Source: Ruegeria atlantica (lineage in GTDB: Bacteria; Pseudomonadota; Alphaproteobacteria; Rhodobacterales; Rhodobacteraceae). Taken from it: DNA of 64,000 bases. The position numbers were made by a program, and so were the translations under genes. The stretch spans positions 1 through 64,000 of the forward strand of contig WQBJ01000003.1 of assembly GCA_013032095.1 (NCBI GenBank), written 5' to 3'. Below are positions 43,011-52,280 of this stretch, in pieces (position 1 is the first letter of the stretch; each line of letters begins with the position of its first letter). The notes below the pieces were generated by a model. The model saw only the letters and a list, made by a program, of their open reading frames with translations. It was not told the DNA's origin and ran no database searches.

Positions 43011-43768
43011 ACTGGTCCGCCATTGCCGCCATTTACCGGTTCGAAATGGCCCGGTTCTTTCGCACGCTTGCGCAGAGCTTTGTGTCGCCGGTCCTGTCGA
43101 CGTCGTTGTATTTCGTGGTCTTCGGCACCGCCATTGGCAGCCGAATTCAAGAAGTCGAGGGCGTATCCTATGGCGCGTTCATCGTGCCAGGGCTGATCAT
43201 GTTATCGGTTGTTATGTTGGCCATCTCGAATGCCTCGTTTGGAATCTACTTTCCAAAATTTCTGGGCACGATTTACGAATTGCTGTCCGCTCCGGTGAAT
43301 TTTATCGAAATTGTGATCGGCTATGTGGGGGCGTCGGCGACCAAGGCCTTGTTCGTAGGGCTAGTTATCCTGGCCACCGCTTCTTTCTTTGTGGATCTGC
43401 GTATCGAGCACCCGATTGCAATGGCGGCGTTTCTGATTCTGACCTGTCTCAGCTTTTCCCTTCTGGGGTTCATCATCGGCATCTGGGCCAGTAATTTCGA
43501 ACAGATGTCACTGGTGCCGCAGCTGGTGGTGACGCCGCTGATCTTTCTAGGCGGCACGTTCTATTCTATTTCGATGCTGCCACCGGTCTGGCAGACGATC
43601 ACCCTGTTCAATCCGGTGGTCTATCTGATTTCGGGCTTTCGTTGGTCGTTTTATGGGCTGGCTGACGTGCCGATTGGGCTTAGTTTGATGGCCATTCTGG
43701 CCTTTACTGGCATGTGTTTGGGCATCGTTTGGTGGATCTTCAAAACCGGCTGGCGCATCCGCAGCTAA
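43007..43768 (+). CDS. ABC-2 type transporter, permease subunit
   Basis: 253 residues with six helices. The ABC-2 pattern is visible in [31 protein letters not shown] (part), [18 protein letters not shown], and [28 protein letters not shown] (part) near the end. It resembles YadH/NodJ-type permeases. It forms the exporter with the ATPase directly upstream; no periplasmic component is encoded. Confidence 0.92.
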   Translation: MNWSAIAAIYRFEMARFFRTLAQSFVSPVLSTSLYFVVFGTAIGSRIQEVEGVSYGAFIVPGLIMLSVVMLAISNASFGIYFPKFLGTIYELLSAPVNFIEIVIGYVGASATKALFVGLVILATASFFVDLRIEHPIAMAAFLILTCLSFSLLGFIIGIWASNFEQMSLVPQLVVTPLIFLGGTFYSISMLPPVWQTITLFNPVVYLISGFRWSFYGLADVPIGLSLMAILAFTGMCLGIVWWIFKTGWRIRS

Positions 43769-43882
43769 GCGGCAGGCGGGCGTTGCATTTTTGCCCACCA
43801 CCCTCAGGAAATGTGTTCCCGTTGCGTCTATCGACAAATCGGTCCCTTGTTTACCGGTTGGGTGCACTCTACATCGGCACCC

Positions 43883-44680
43883 ATGAAACTCAGCCTGCCG
43901 TTTCTCAAAAAACAACCTTGCGTGGCCATTGTCCGCCTGTCCGGAGCCATCGGAATGGCCGGGCGTGGGTCGATGTCCGACACCGCGCTAGCCCCGGTTC
44001 TGGAGAAAGCCTTTCGCAAGGGCAAACCTGCTGCCGTCGCGCTTGAGCTCAACTCGCCCGGTGGATCGCCGGTGCAGAGCTCCCTGATCGGAGCGCGTAT
44101 TAGGCGGTTGGCAGAAGAACTGGATGTTCCCGTCATCGCGTTTGTTGAGGACGTGGCGGCCTCGGGTGGCTATTGGCTAGCCGCGGCCGCGGATGAGATC
44201 TATGCCGATGACAGCTCGGTGCTGGGGTCGATTGGTGTGATTTCGTCGAGCTTTGGTGCGCATGTGCTGCTGAAACGTCAGGGTATCGAACGCCGCGTGC
44301 ATACGGCAGGCGAGTCGAAGTCCATGCTCGATCCGTTTTCGCCTGAAAAAAAAGAGGATGTCGCCCGGCTGGAAGGGCTGCTGGCCGATATTCACGAGAA
44401 CTTTATCACCCATGTCAAAAACCGGCGCGGTGACAAGCTGGATCAAAGTCAGGACCTGTTCACAGGGGAAATCTGGCTGGCCCGCCGCGCGCAGGAACTG
44501 GGTTTGATCGACGGCATTGCGCATTTGAAGCCCAAAATGCAGGAGCGGTTTGGCGACAAGGTCAAGTTCCGCCGCTACGGGCTGCGCAAACCGTTGTGGT
44601 CGCGGTTCGGAGCGTCTTTGGCGCAGGACGCCATTGCCGGGCTTGAGGAGCGCGCAGCCTACGCGCGTTTCGGTTTGTGA
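43883..44680 (+). CDS. S49 family signal-peptide-peptidase-like serine protease
   Basis: 265 residues. The serine nucleophile is in FVEDVAASGGYWLAAAADEI and the general-base lysine in GESKSMLDPFSP; ELNSPGGSP and SVLGSIGVISSSFG are further S49 marks. Many S49 proteases are membrane-bound SppA; this one has no clear transmembrane helix, so it could be peripheral or use the upstream hydrophobic patch. ATG 43883 is chosen because upstream residues look non-coding. Members degrade signal peptides or membrane-protein fragments. Confidence 0.9.
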   Translation: MKLSLPFLKKQPCVAIVRLSGAIGMAGRGSMSDTALAPVLEKAFRKGKPAAVALELNSPGGSPVQSSLIGARIRRLAEELDVPVIAFVEDVAASGGYWLAAAADEIYADDSSVLGSIGVISSSFGAHVLLKRQGIERRVHTAGESKSMLDPFSPEKKEDVARLEGLLADIHENFITHVKNRRGDKLDQSQDLFTGEIWLARRAQELGLIDGIAHLKPKMQERFGDKVKFRRYGLRKPLWSRFGASLAQDAIAGLEERAAYARFGL

Positions 44681-44681
44681 C

Positions 44682-44852
44682 GTGATTATTAAAATCGTCA
44701 CCCTGTTTCTGATCGCCATGGTCGTATTGGCGATGTTCGGAAAGCTGCGCTTTCCGGGCCAGAAGCGGTTGCAATCGGCAAGATGTCCGCGCTGCGGACG
44801 CTTCAGGATCGGTAAAGGCCCCTGTGCCTGCGAAAAAGGAGGCCGTAAATGA
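44682..44852 (+). CDS. Small membrane-anchored zinc-ribbon protein
   Basis: 56 residues from GTG 44682, one base after the peptidase stop. The order is an N-terminal helix (VTLFLIAMVVLAMFG), a basic linker (KLRFPGQKRL) and a zinc-ribbon-like CPRCG...GPCAC. It overlaps the antiporter start by 4 bp (ATGA), so it is part of a three-gene operon. Similar short proteins are common beside S49 peptidases in Rhodobacteraceae as far as I recall. It may bind Zn2+ and assist a membrane partner; the role is unknown. Confidence 0.7.
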   Translation: MIIKIVTLFLIAMVVLAMFGKLRFPGQKRLQSARCPRCGRFRIGKGPCACEKGGRK

Positions 44853-45811
44853 CGGCATGGCTGTTATCCGGCCTTGGATTGCTGATCCTGTTGCTGGCGG
44901 GCGATGCCCTTGTGCGCGGTGCAGTGAACCTGAGTCTGCGCATGGGTGTGCCCGCGCTGATTGTCAGCCTGACGATCGTAGCCTTTGGTACCTCGGCGCC
45001 CGAGCTGTTGATTGCGATTAGCGCGATTAAGGAAAATGCACCGGGGATCGCGCTTGGTAACGTGGTCGGGTCGAACACGGCAAATATCCTGCTGGTTCTG
45101 GGTCTGCCGGCGTTGTTGGCAACGCTGCACACCAGCGAATGCGACAGCCGTAGGAACTATATCTTCATGCTTCTGGCCTCGGTTCTGTTCATCGGCCTAG
45201 CCTTCTGCGGCGTGTTCAACCTGCTTAGTGGGGCTATCCTCCTGGCGGCGCTGGCTCTCATTCTGTGGAATGCCTTTCGCGAGGCCAAAGCGCATCGTAG
45301 AGCCTGTGGTCAGGCTTGCGCTGATGATGAGGAACTGGACGGCCTGGAAGAGGCTGACCCGGACATGCCCTACTGGAAGATCTCGATCTATCTGGTTCTG
45401 GGTCTGATCGGCCTGCCAATGGGGGCGCATCTGCTGGTCGAATACGCGACCGTGATCGCCCTGACCTATGGGGTCAGCGAAACGGTGATCGGTTTGACTC
45501 TGGTTGCGGTGGGCACGTCTCTGCCTGAACTGGCAACTACAGTCATGGCTGCGATGCGGCGACAGGCGGATGTGGCACTGGGCAACGTGATCGGCTCAAA
45601 CATGTTCAATTTGCTTGCCATCGTCGGGATTGCTACGCTGGTTGGCCCCATTCCTGTTGATCCAGAATTCCTTGAATTCGACCTTTGGGTCATGTTGGGT
45701 GCATCGTTGCTGCTGATCCCGTTCGTGTTCTACAAACAGGATATCACTCGGCTCTGGGGCTTTGTGTTGACACTTTTGTATGCGGTCTATGTGGTCATTC
45801 TGCTGGCGTGA
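44849..45811 (+). CDS. Calcium/sodium antiporter (YrbG-type CaCA)
   Basis: 320 residues, about ten helices in two inverted repeats. Each repeat has the ion-binding motif: FGTSAPELLIAI with GNVVGSNTANILLVLG in the first, and VGTSLPELATTVMA with GNVIGSNMFNLLAIVG in the second. It exchanges Ca2+ (or other divalents) for Na+ at the inner membrane. A central acidic loop (ACADDEELDGLEEADPD) may regulate it. It overlaps the zinc-ribbon gene upstream. Confidence 0.94.
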   Translation: MTAWLLSGLGLLILLLAGDALVRGAVNLSLRMGVPALIVSLTIVAFGTSAPELLIAISAIKENAPGIALGNVVGSNTANILLVLGLPALLATLHTSECDSRRNYIFMLLASVLFIGLAFCGVFNLLSGAILLAALALILWNAFREAKAHRRACGQACADDEELDGLEEADPDMPYWKISIYLVLGLIGLPMGAHLLVEYATVIALTYGVSETVIGLTLVAVGTSLPELATTVMAAMRRQADVALGNVIGSNMFNLLAIVGIATLVGPIPVDPEFLEFDLWVMLGASLLLIPFVFYKQDITRLWGFVLTLLYAVYVVILLA

Positions 45812-45832
45812 TTTGACTGAAAGGGAGCATCC

Positions 45833-46612
45833 ATGACCCGAGCTTTAGTGACCGGTGCCGGAATTCGCCTCGGCCGGGCCATGGCGTTGTATCTGGCGCG
45901 ACGCGGCTACGATGTGGCGGTGCACTACGCCACTTCGGAACAGCCAGCGCTAGAGACAGTGGCCGAAGTTCAGGCTCTTGGGCGTAACGCTGTCGCATTG
46001 CAGGCTGACCTTTTAGATGAAGCTCAGGTTCAAGCCCTCCTGCCTCGCGCGGCTGAGGCGTTGGGCGGGCCGATCACCTGTCTGATCAATAATGCTTCGG
46101 TTTTTGAATATGACAACATCCACACCGCCACGCGGCAAAGCTGGGATCGGCATCTGGACAGCAACCTGCGCGCGCCCTTCGTGCTGACGCAGGCAATGGC
46201 TGAGCAAGGGCTGGTGCCCGACACGGACGAGGCGGGGGAACCTGTCGCCACTGGCCTGATCGTCAACATGGTCGACATGCGGGTGCGCAAGCTGACGCCC
46301 GAGTTCATGTCCTACACCATCGCCAAGATGGGCCTTTGGGCCCTGACCCGAACCGCCGCGCAAGCGCTGACTCCTGCGATCCGTGTCAATGCAATCGGGC
46401 CAGGACCAACGATACAGGGCCATCGCCAAAGCGAAGATCACTTCAAATCGCAGCGCGCAAATACGGTTCTGGAGCGGGGGGCAAACCCCTCGGATATCAC
46501 CGCGGCGCTGGGGTATTTTCTGGACGCCCATGCGGTTACTGGGCAGCTTCTCTGCGTGGATGGCGGGCAGCATCTTGGCTGGCAAACGCCCGACGTTCTG
46601 GGTGTAGAATAG
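45833..46612 (+). CDS. SDR oxidoreductase, FolM/PTR1-like (dihydromonapterin reductase?)
   Basis: 259 residues. TGAGIRLGRAMA (nucleotide loop), LINNASVFEYDNI and the catalytic SYTIAKMGL (Tyr/Lys) form the SDR active site. The NNAS-F signature and the IRLG loop are typical of pteridine reductases such as FolM and PTR1. It would reduce dihydromonapterin or dihydrofolate with NADPH. It precedes uvrC with a 290-bp AT-rich gap. Confidence 0.85.
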   Translation: MTRALVTGAGIRLGRAMALYLARRGYDVAVHYATSEQPALETVAEVQALGRNAVALQADLLDEAQVQALLPRAAEALGGPITCLINNASVFEYDNIHTATRQSWDRHLDSNLRAPFVLTQAMAEQGLVPDTDEAGEPVATGLIVNMVDMRVRKLTPEFMSYTIAKMGLWALTRTAAQALTPAIRVNAIGPGPTIQGHRQSEDHFKSQRANTVLERGANPSDITAALGYFLDAHAVTGQLLCVDGGQHLGWQTPDVLGVE

Positions 46613-46902
46613 GTAAATTTGGTGCAAGTTTTGCACCGCTCCCGTTCTCGTTACCTGCGCGTTACAAAAATGTCTTTTTTTTCATACACTTGTCTTGTGC
46701 ACGATTTTTTTTCCTTTAAAAACAATGCCTTACATAAGTGCCTATTTTTTATGCAGATCAAGGATTTCTTAATGAAACAAGGGAATTTCACAGCCCTGGG
46801 AAACTTATCTTCATACTTATCCACAGAAACCGTGGATTTGTTTTCTCTTGATCTGCAGGCCTCAAGATTGCAGCCATAGTCAGAGAATCATATCTCAGGC
46901 CC
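46613..46902. promoter_or_regulatory. AT-rich 290-bp upstream region of uvrC with a DnaA-box-like 9-mer
   Basis: The stretch is strongly T-rich (runs of 7-8 T) in contrast to its GC-rich flanks. It contains ttatccaca at 46817-46825, a perfect DnaA-box consensus, and a small atccac/gtggat dyad (46819-46837). There is only one such box. It probably holds the uvrC promoter, perhaps sensitive to DnaA. No coding frame is convincing. Confidence 0.35.
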
Positions 46903-48777
46903 ATGACCATCCAAAACGACCAGACACCGGACGCCCAGCCCACGGGGTACAATTGCATACAGCGCTATGTGAAAACGCTGGACAGCTCGCCCGGTGTGTA
47001 CCGGATGCTGGATGCGGATAGCCGCGTTCTGTACGTAGGCAAAGCGCGCAACCTGAAGGCACGGGTGTCTAACTATGCGCGTCCCGGTCATTCGCGTCGG
47101 ATCGAACGGATGATCGCCTCAACCGCTTCGATGATGTTCCTGACGACGCGGACCGAAACCGAGGCGCTGCTGCTGGAACAGAACCTGATCAAGCAGCTCA
47201 AGCCGAAATACAACGTGCTGCTGCGGGACGATAAGAGTTTCCCGAACATTCTGGTCGCCAAAGATCATGCCTTTCCGCAGATCAAGAAACATCGCGGGGC
47301 AAAGAAAGAGAAGGGCGCTTATTTTGGCCCATTCGCCAGCGCCGGGGCAGTGAATCGAACGCTGAACCAACTGCAAAAGGCGTTCTTGCTGCGTAACTGT
47401 TCGGATTCGATGTTCGACAGCCGGACGCGGCCTTGTCTGCTGTATCAGATCAAGCGCTGTTCCGGGCCGTGCGTCGGGCTGATCTCCGAAGAGGACTATC
47501 GCGAAAGCGTCAAGGATGCGGAGCGCTTTCTGTCAGGCCGGTCAACCAAGGTGCAGGAGGAACTGGCCGAACAGATGATGGCCGCATCCGAGGCGATGGA
47601 GTTCGAACGCGCTGCGGGTCTGCGCGACCGTATCCGGGCGCTGACGCAGGTGCAGACTTCGCAGGGTATCAACCCGCGCGGCGTTACCGAGGCGGATGTG
47701 ATCGGCCTTTATATGGATAGCGGACAGGCCTGCGTTCAGGTTTTTTTTATCCGCGCCAACCAGAACTGGGGGAACAAGGATTTCTATCCTCGGGTCGGGA
47801 CTGATGTGTCAACGGCTGAGGCGATGGAAGCGTTTCTTGGCCAGTTCTATGACAATAAGGAACCACCCCGGCAGTTGATCCTGTCTGACGGAATCGAAAA
47901 CGCCGATCTGATGCAGGAAGCGTTGACAGAGAAGGTCGGGCGCAAGGTTGAAATCCTTGTGCCCCAGCGCGGTGAAAAACAGGAGCTTGTCGCGGGTGCC
48001 TTGCGCAATGCACGTGAATCGCTGGCCCGACGGATGTCGGAAAGTGCCACGCAGGCCAAATTACTGCGCGGTGTGGCCGAGGCCTTTGATCTGGACGCGC
48101 CTCCGGGCCGGATTGAGGTCTACGATAACAGCCACATTCAGGGAACGAATGCGGTGGGCGGTATGATCGTGGCGGGCCCTGAGGGCTTCATGAAAAACGC
48201 ATACCGCAAGTTCAACATCCGTGGTGATGATCTGACCCCCGGCGATGACTTCGGTATGATGAAAGAGGTCCTGACACGCCGCTTCACCCGCCTGCAAAAA
48301 GAAGATCCCGACCGCGAAAAGGGCCTATGGCCCGATCTTCTGTTGATCGACGGCGGTGCGGGGCAAGTGAGTGCTGTGCATGAGATCATGGTTGAACATG
48401 GGGTTGAGGACATCCCGATGGTCGGTGTCGCAAAGGGTGTCGATCGCGACCACGGCAAGGAAGAGTTCCACCGTATCGGCCAACGCGCCTTTGCCCTTAA
48501 ACGCAATGATCCAGTCTTGTACTTTATCCAGCGCCTGCGGGACGAGGCGCACAGGTTTGCCATCGGCACCCATCGGGCCAAGCGTGCCAAAGCCGTGGGC
48601 GCGACACCGTTGGACGAGATTCCCGGCGTAGGCGCGGCGCGCAAGCGTGCCCTGCTGACCCATTTCGGAAGTGCCAAGGCGGTCAGCCGGGCTAATCTGG
48701 CAGATCTCAAAGCGGTGGATGGCATCTCAGCCGGGTTGGCGCAGAAGGTCTATGACTTCTTCCACGACAAGGGCTAG
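46903..48777 (+). CDS. uvrC: Excinuclease ABC subunit C
   Basis: 624 residues. The N-terminal GIY-YIG nuclease ([23 protein letters not shown]), a UVR motif near 215, the RNase-H-like nuclease ([30 protein letters not shown]) and tandem helix-hairpin-helices at the end ([25 protein letters not shown]) are all present. UvrC makes both incisions around bulky lesions in nucleotide excision repair. It ends in a 4-bp overlap with a convergent DMT transporter. Confidence 0.97.
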   Translation: MTIQNDQTPDAQPTGYNCIQRYVKTLDSSPGVYRMLDADSRVLYVGKARNLKARVSNYARPGHSRRIERMIASTASMMFLTTRTETEALLLEQNLIKQLKPKYNVLLRDDKSFPNILVAKDHAFPQIKKHRGAKKEKGAYFGPFASAGAVNRTLNQLQKAFLLRNCSDSMFDSRTRPCLLYQIKRCSGPCVGLISEEDYRESVKDAERFLSGRSTKVQEELAEQMMAASEAMEFERAAGLRDRIRALTQVQTSQGINPRGVTEADVIGLYMDSGQACVQVFFIRANQNWGNKDFYPRVGTDVSTAEAMEAFLGQFYDNKEPPRQLILSDGIENADLMQEALTEKVGRKVEILVPQRGEKQELVAGALRNARESLARRMSESATQAKLLRGVAEAFDLDAPPGRIEVYDNSHIQGTNAVGGMIVAGPEGFMKNAYRKFNIRGDDLTPGDDFGMMKEVLTRRFTRLQKEDPDREKGLWPDLLLIDGGAGQVSAVHEIMVEHGVEDIPMVGVAKGVDRDHGKEEFHRIGQRAFALKRNDPVLYFIQRLRDEAHRFAIGTHRAKRAKAVGATPLDEIPGVGAARKRALLTHFGSAKAVSRANLADLKAVDGISAGLAQKVYDFFHDKG

Positions 48778-49658
48778 GCTCGCCGTCCACGCCATAGGAT
48801 ATACAGCCCCGAGGCCACGATCAGGGCACTGCCGATCCACATAGTTTGGTCCAGCCGCTCACCGAACATCACTACGCCTAAGGCGACGCCGAACAGCAGT
48901 CGGGAATACCGGAAGGGCGTGACGGCGGAGACCTCGCCGGTTCGCATCGCTTTCATCAGCGAGGCATAGGCGGCGGTGCCCATCAGGATCGCTCCGCCCA
49001 CATGCAGGCTGGTGTGCAGGTCCAGAGGAGCCATCGGCGCTCCCTCCCAGAACCGATAGGCCAGACCGGCTACGATGATGCACAGAAAACCGTAAAACCC
49101 CAGCACCTCGGTTCCCAGCGTCGCTGGCGCTGCTCTGCTGGCCAGATCGCGACCGGCAAAGCCCAGCATCCCCAGCACGGCCAGTATGGAGAGCACCGAG
49201 AAACTGTCTCCGGTCGGTTGGATGATGATCACAACGCCGATCAGGCCGATCAGAATGGCGCTCCACCGTCGCCAGCCGACCATCTCGCCAAAGAAAAGCG
49301 CCGCGCCTGCAACGACGACCAAAGGCGTGGCCTGCAAGATCACGGTGGCCGCAGACAGAGGCGTCAACGTGATCGCCAACACATAGAACAGCCGACCGAG
49401 GATTTCGAACAGCACCCGCACCTTCATCGGGCGCGACAATACATCAGGGTGAAACAGCGGCGTGCCACGCAGCACGGCCACAACCGAAAAAATGAACGAT
49501 CCGCCCACGCCGAACAACAGCAAGATCTGCCAGATCGGTAGGACCGCAGACGCGCCCTTCAGCAGCGCGTCCTCCAGTGCAAACAGCGCCATGGCTGCGA
49601 TCATCCAGGCGCTGCCGATCAGGTTGGATCGGGGGTCGGTTTGAATATGGGCTGTCAT
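48774..49658 (-). CDS. DMT superfamily (EamA) transporter
   Basis: 294 residues with ten helices in two EamA repeats ([19 protein letters not shown] to [34 protein letters not shown] to [13 protein letters not shown]). I chose ATG 49658; the longer reading has an N-tail with no helix or similarity. Members export metabolites or amino acids. Substrate unknown. Confidence 0.87.
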   Translation of the reverse strand: MTAHIQTDPRSNLIGSAWMIAAMALFALEDALLKGASAVLPIWQILLLFGVGGSFIFSVVAVLRGTPLFHPDVLSRPMKVRVLFEILGRLFYVLAITLTPLSAATVILQATPLVVVAGAALFFGEMVGWRRWSAILIGLIGVVIIIQPTGDSFSVLSILAVLGMLGFAGRDLASRAAPATLGTEVLGFYGFLCIIVAGLAYRFWEGAPMAPLDLHTSLHVGGAILMGTAAYASLMKAMRTGEVSAVTPFRYSRLLFGVALGVVMFGERLDQTMWIGSALIVASGLYILWRGRRA

Positions 49659-49841
49659 TGCTTTGCTGCTTTGGAACCGGGCGCCAATCTGACCGCAAAG
49701 CCACTCCACGCCAAGGGGGTATCTGACTGAGAGTTCTAGCTTGCGACCCTTTGACCAACAGCGCCGCAACTGCCTGTGATCGGGTCAGATTTTTGATTGG
49801 CCGCCTTTTATGTCTGCAACCGGCACTGTAATGTCCGAACC

Positions 49842-50510
49842 ATGAAGTGGAACCTGCCCAATATCTTGACCGTGCTACGCCTTCTTGCAGCCCCCGGTCT
49901 GGCCGTGATGTTTTTGTATTTCACCCGACCATACGCGGACTGGTTCGCTCTGATTCTGTTTTTGTCGGCTGCTATAACCGACTGGTTCGATGGCTATCTG
50001 GCGCGGGCCTGGCAACAGGAAACCAAAATCGGCGCGATGATGGACCCGATTGCTGACAAGGCGATGGTGGTGATCGCGCTGATGATTTTGGTGGGATATT
50101 CCGCCGAACATTGGACGCCGTGGCTGGTGCTGCCCGCAACCGTGATCCTGTTCCGCGAAGTGTTCGTGTCGGGCCTGCGCGAATATCTGGGTGATACCGC
50201 CGGAACGCTAAAGGTGACGAAGCTGGCGAAATGGAAAACCACTGCGCAGATGGTGGCAATCGCGGTGTTGTTCTCGCAGGGGATATTTGAGCACTACTTC
50301 GTAATGGGCACATTCGGGATGGACCCGGACCTGATTGATCAGGCGCTGACAGGGCAGATTGAGGACGTGAACCACCTGCGGTGGCATCTGGAGGGGATGT
50401 TCTGGTCTGGTCGGATCGGGCTGTGGCTGTTGTGGATTGCCGCAGCTCTGACATTGATCACCGGCTATGACTACCTACGTAAAGCCATGCCCCATCTGAA
50501 GGAGAGTTAA
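49842..50510 (+). CDS. pgsA: CDP-diacylglycerol--glycerol-3-phosphate 3-phosphatidyltransferase
   Basis: 222 residues, membrane protein. The CDP-alcohol phosphotransferase signature is complete: D47, D50, G51, A54, R55, G64, D68 and D72 (DWFDGYLARA...GAMMDPIADK). It makes phosphatidylglycerophosphate for phosphatidylglycerol and cardiolipin. ATG 49842 gives the usual PNILTVLRLLAAP start. It leads a moaD-moaE pair by 3 bp, an arrangement common in this family of bacteria. Confidence 0.93.
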   Translation: MKWNLPNILTVLRLLAAPGLAVMFLYFTRPYADWFALILFLSAAITDWFDGYLARAWQQETKIGAMMDPIADKAMVVIALMILVGYSAEHWTPWLVLPATVILFREVFVSGLREYLGDTAGTLKVTKLAKWKTTAQMVAIAVLFSQGIFEHYFVMGTFGMDPDLIDQALTGQIEDVNHLRWHLEGMFWSGRIGLWLLWIAAALTLITGYDYLRKAMPHLKES

Positions 50511-50513
50511 GCG

Positions 50514-50759
50514 ATGGATGTGCTGTATTTTGCCTGGGTGCGCGAACGGATCGGCCTGCCGAAAGAAAAGGTCGAGACTGATGCTGCAACGGTTTCCGAT
50601 CTGGTGGCCGAACTCAGCGCGCGCGAAGACCGCTATGCCGCCGCCTTCGCAGATCTGTCCGCGCTTCGTGTCGCTCTGGATCAGGAACTGTCCGACTTTG
50701 ACGCCTCGCTGTCCGGTGTGCGTGAGGTGGCGTTTTTTCCACCCATGACCGGTGGCTGA
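50514..50759 (+). CDS. moaD: Molybdopterin synthase small subunit
   Basis: 81 residues with a ubiquitin-like fold (LYFAWVRERIGLPKEKV at the start) and the C-terminal di-glycine (FFPPMTGG) that becomes a thiocarboxylate. It donates sulfur to precursor Z with MoaE. It begins 3 bp after pgsA; the MoaE start lies one base after its stop. Confidence 0.93.
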   Translation: MDVLYFAWVRERIGLPKEKVETDAATVSDLVAELSAREDRYAAAFADLSALRVALDQELSDFDASLSGVREVAFFPPMTGG

Positions 50760-50760
50760 G

Positions 50761-51204
50761 ATGCGCATCGCGGTTCAGGAAGCAGAGTTCGATCTGGGGG
50801 CCGAGGCCAATGCCTTTGCCGCCAGAAATGACGCCAATGGGGCACTTGTGACCTTCACCGGTGTCGTACGCGATTTGGCCTCGGGCGATCTGGACGTGAT
50901 GGAGATCGAACACTACCCTGGCATGACCGAACGTGCACTGACCAAAATCGCAGAAGAGGCGCAGAAACGCTGGTCACTGGGCGATGTGCTGGTGATCCAC
51001 CGCCACGGACGATTGGCACCGGGGGATCGTATCATGATGGTGGCTACTGCTGCGCGGCATCGCAAGGATGCGTTTGAAGCGGCCGAGTACCTGATGGACT
51101 ACCTCAAATCCCGCGCACCGTTCTGGAAGAAGGAAATCACCAAGTCAGGCGCAGCATGGGTTGCTGCCAAGGACGAAGACGAAGACGCGCTGAATCGTTG
51201 GTAA
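50761..51204 (+). CDS. moaE: Molybdopterin synthase large subunit
   Basis: 147 residues. GALVTFTGVVRD, EHYPGMTERAL, VIHRHGRLAPGD and APFWKKEI with the catalytic lysines identify MoaE. With MoaD it inserts dithiolene sulfur to make molybdopterin. ATG 50761 is one base after the moaD stop; a GTG nine bases earlier is also possible. Confidence 0.94.
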   Translation: MRIAVQEAEFDLGAEANAFAARNDANGALVTFTGVVRDLASGDLDVMEIEHYPGMTERALTKIAEEAQKRWSLGDVLVIHRHGRLAPGDRIMMVATAARHRKDAFEAAEYLMDYLKSRAPFWKKEITKSGAAWVAAKDEDEDALNRW

Positions 51205-51254
51205 AGACTGGCTCCGGCACCCGTTTTTCGGATACCGGATTTGGGCAAGTCGGT

Positions 51255-51785
51255 TCAGCTGCTCTGTTCTGAGTTGCAGGTCCGCGCGGCTTCGATAGCC
51301 TTCAGGGTGCCATCAAGGTTTACAGTGAAGCCGGTTTCTTTTTCCGGAAATACGGTCATCTCGTATTTCTTCATGACGTCGTCGACGAATTGGGGATTAT
51401 TAGCCAGGATATAGCCGCCAGTGTACCCATCCGCGAGGTGCTTGGTTTTCTTCCGCGCCTCGGCTGAGTAGACGTTGCCATCCAGTGACAGGATGATCTC
51501 TTCCTTTTTGCCTTTTAGGCCGATGTCGTTTTGGGTGAAGACACCGAGATAGCCCATTTCGTGATCTTTAGTCAGGCCCATTTGAACGACGTTGTTGTTC
51601 GCGTCGACGCGTTCGATCAGGCAGGAACCGCGGGTATCATCTACATAGATGGTCCAGCCGGATTCTTCGCCCCATTTTGTAAAGGTGTCATTCTCTGACG
51701 GGATCACATCGCTCGAGGCGAATGCAGCGGTCGTACTAAACAGGCCAAGGATTGCGGCGGTTTTCAAAGAAGTTTGGAAATTCAT
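51255..51785 (-). CDS. Exported hypothetical protein (176 residues)
   Basis: The signal peptide (MNFQTSLKTAAILGLFSTTA, cut after AFA) is clear. The mature part (~155 residues) has two repeated beta-type elements (WTIYVDDTRGSCLIERVD, and later MGYLGVFTQND then KKEEIILSLDGNVYSAE) with single cysteines near each end. It resembles small periplasmic proteins seen in Rhodobacteraceae, but I do not know the family. Convergent with moaE and separated from the OmpA operon by 170 bp. Confidence 0.72.
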   Translation of the reverse strand: MNFQTSLKTAAILGLFSTTAAFASSDVIPSENDTFTKWGEESGWTIYVDDTRGSCLIERVDANNNVVQMGLTKDHEMGYLGVFTQNDIGLKGKKEEIILSLDGNVYSAEARKKTKHLADGYTGGYILANNPQFVDDVMKKYEMTVFPEKETGFTVNLDGTLKAIEAARTCNSEQSS

Positions 51786-51958
51786 AGTACACTCCAATTT
51801 TCTGGATAGTGACAGTGCGTGTGCAGGCAAAAACACACCAATTCAGAATATTGAATTTGTTGGAAAATTGAAGAATTTAGAATCTGACCGGCTAAAACCT
51901 GCCGATCCAACCTGACTGCTAGCCAAACAAGTTGAGCACGGAATTCGGTTCTGCGGAA

Positions 51959-52279
51959 TCAGTCCGCGTTGTTGATGCGTCCGCGCAGTTCCTCGGCCTC
52001 TTGCCGGGCGGCGCGCAGGCCGTCCATGGCAGCGGCCAGTTCAGCCTCTGCCTGGGTCAGCTGATTGGTCAGCTCGGCCTCGCGCTGTTGAAGATAGGTG
52101 ATCGCCTGATCGCGGGTTTCTTCGGCTTCGTGCAGTTCTTGGCTCATGCGGTCCAGATCAGCCACGTCGCTTTGGCGCACACGAGACAGGCGGTGGGCCA
52201 ACCAGTTGGCGAACCAGCCCATGCAGAAGGCCGCGAACAGGATGATTGCGGTGGCGATGATGAATTCGATTCGGTTCAA
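51959..52279 (-). CDS. Membrane-anchored coiled-coil protein, partner of the OmpA-like gene
   Basis: 106 residues: N-terminal helix (MNRIEFIIATAIILFAAFCMG...NWLAH) then a long coiled coil (MSQELHEAEETRDQAITYLQQREAELTNQLTQAEAEL, cited in part). It starts one base after the stop of the OmpA/BON gene, so it is the last gene of that operon. The single helix and coiled coil suggest an envelope scaffold. Function unknown. Confidence 0.75.
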   Translation of the reverse strand: MNRIEFIIATAIILFAAFCMGWFANWLAHRLSRVRQSDVADLDRMSQELHEAEETRDQAITYLQQREAELTNQLTQAEAELAAAMDGLRAARQEAEELRGRINNAD

Positions 52280-52280
52280 C

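Noticed and set aside
46613..46902. Possible replication origin: AT-rich region with a perfect DnaA-box 9-mer
   Set aside because: Only one box was found, there is no iteron array, and neighbours (SDR, uvrC) are not origin markers. It is kept only as an upstream control region.
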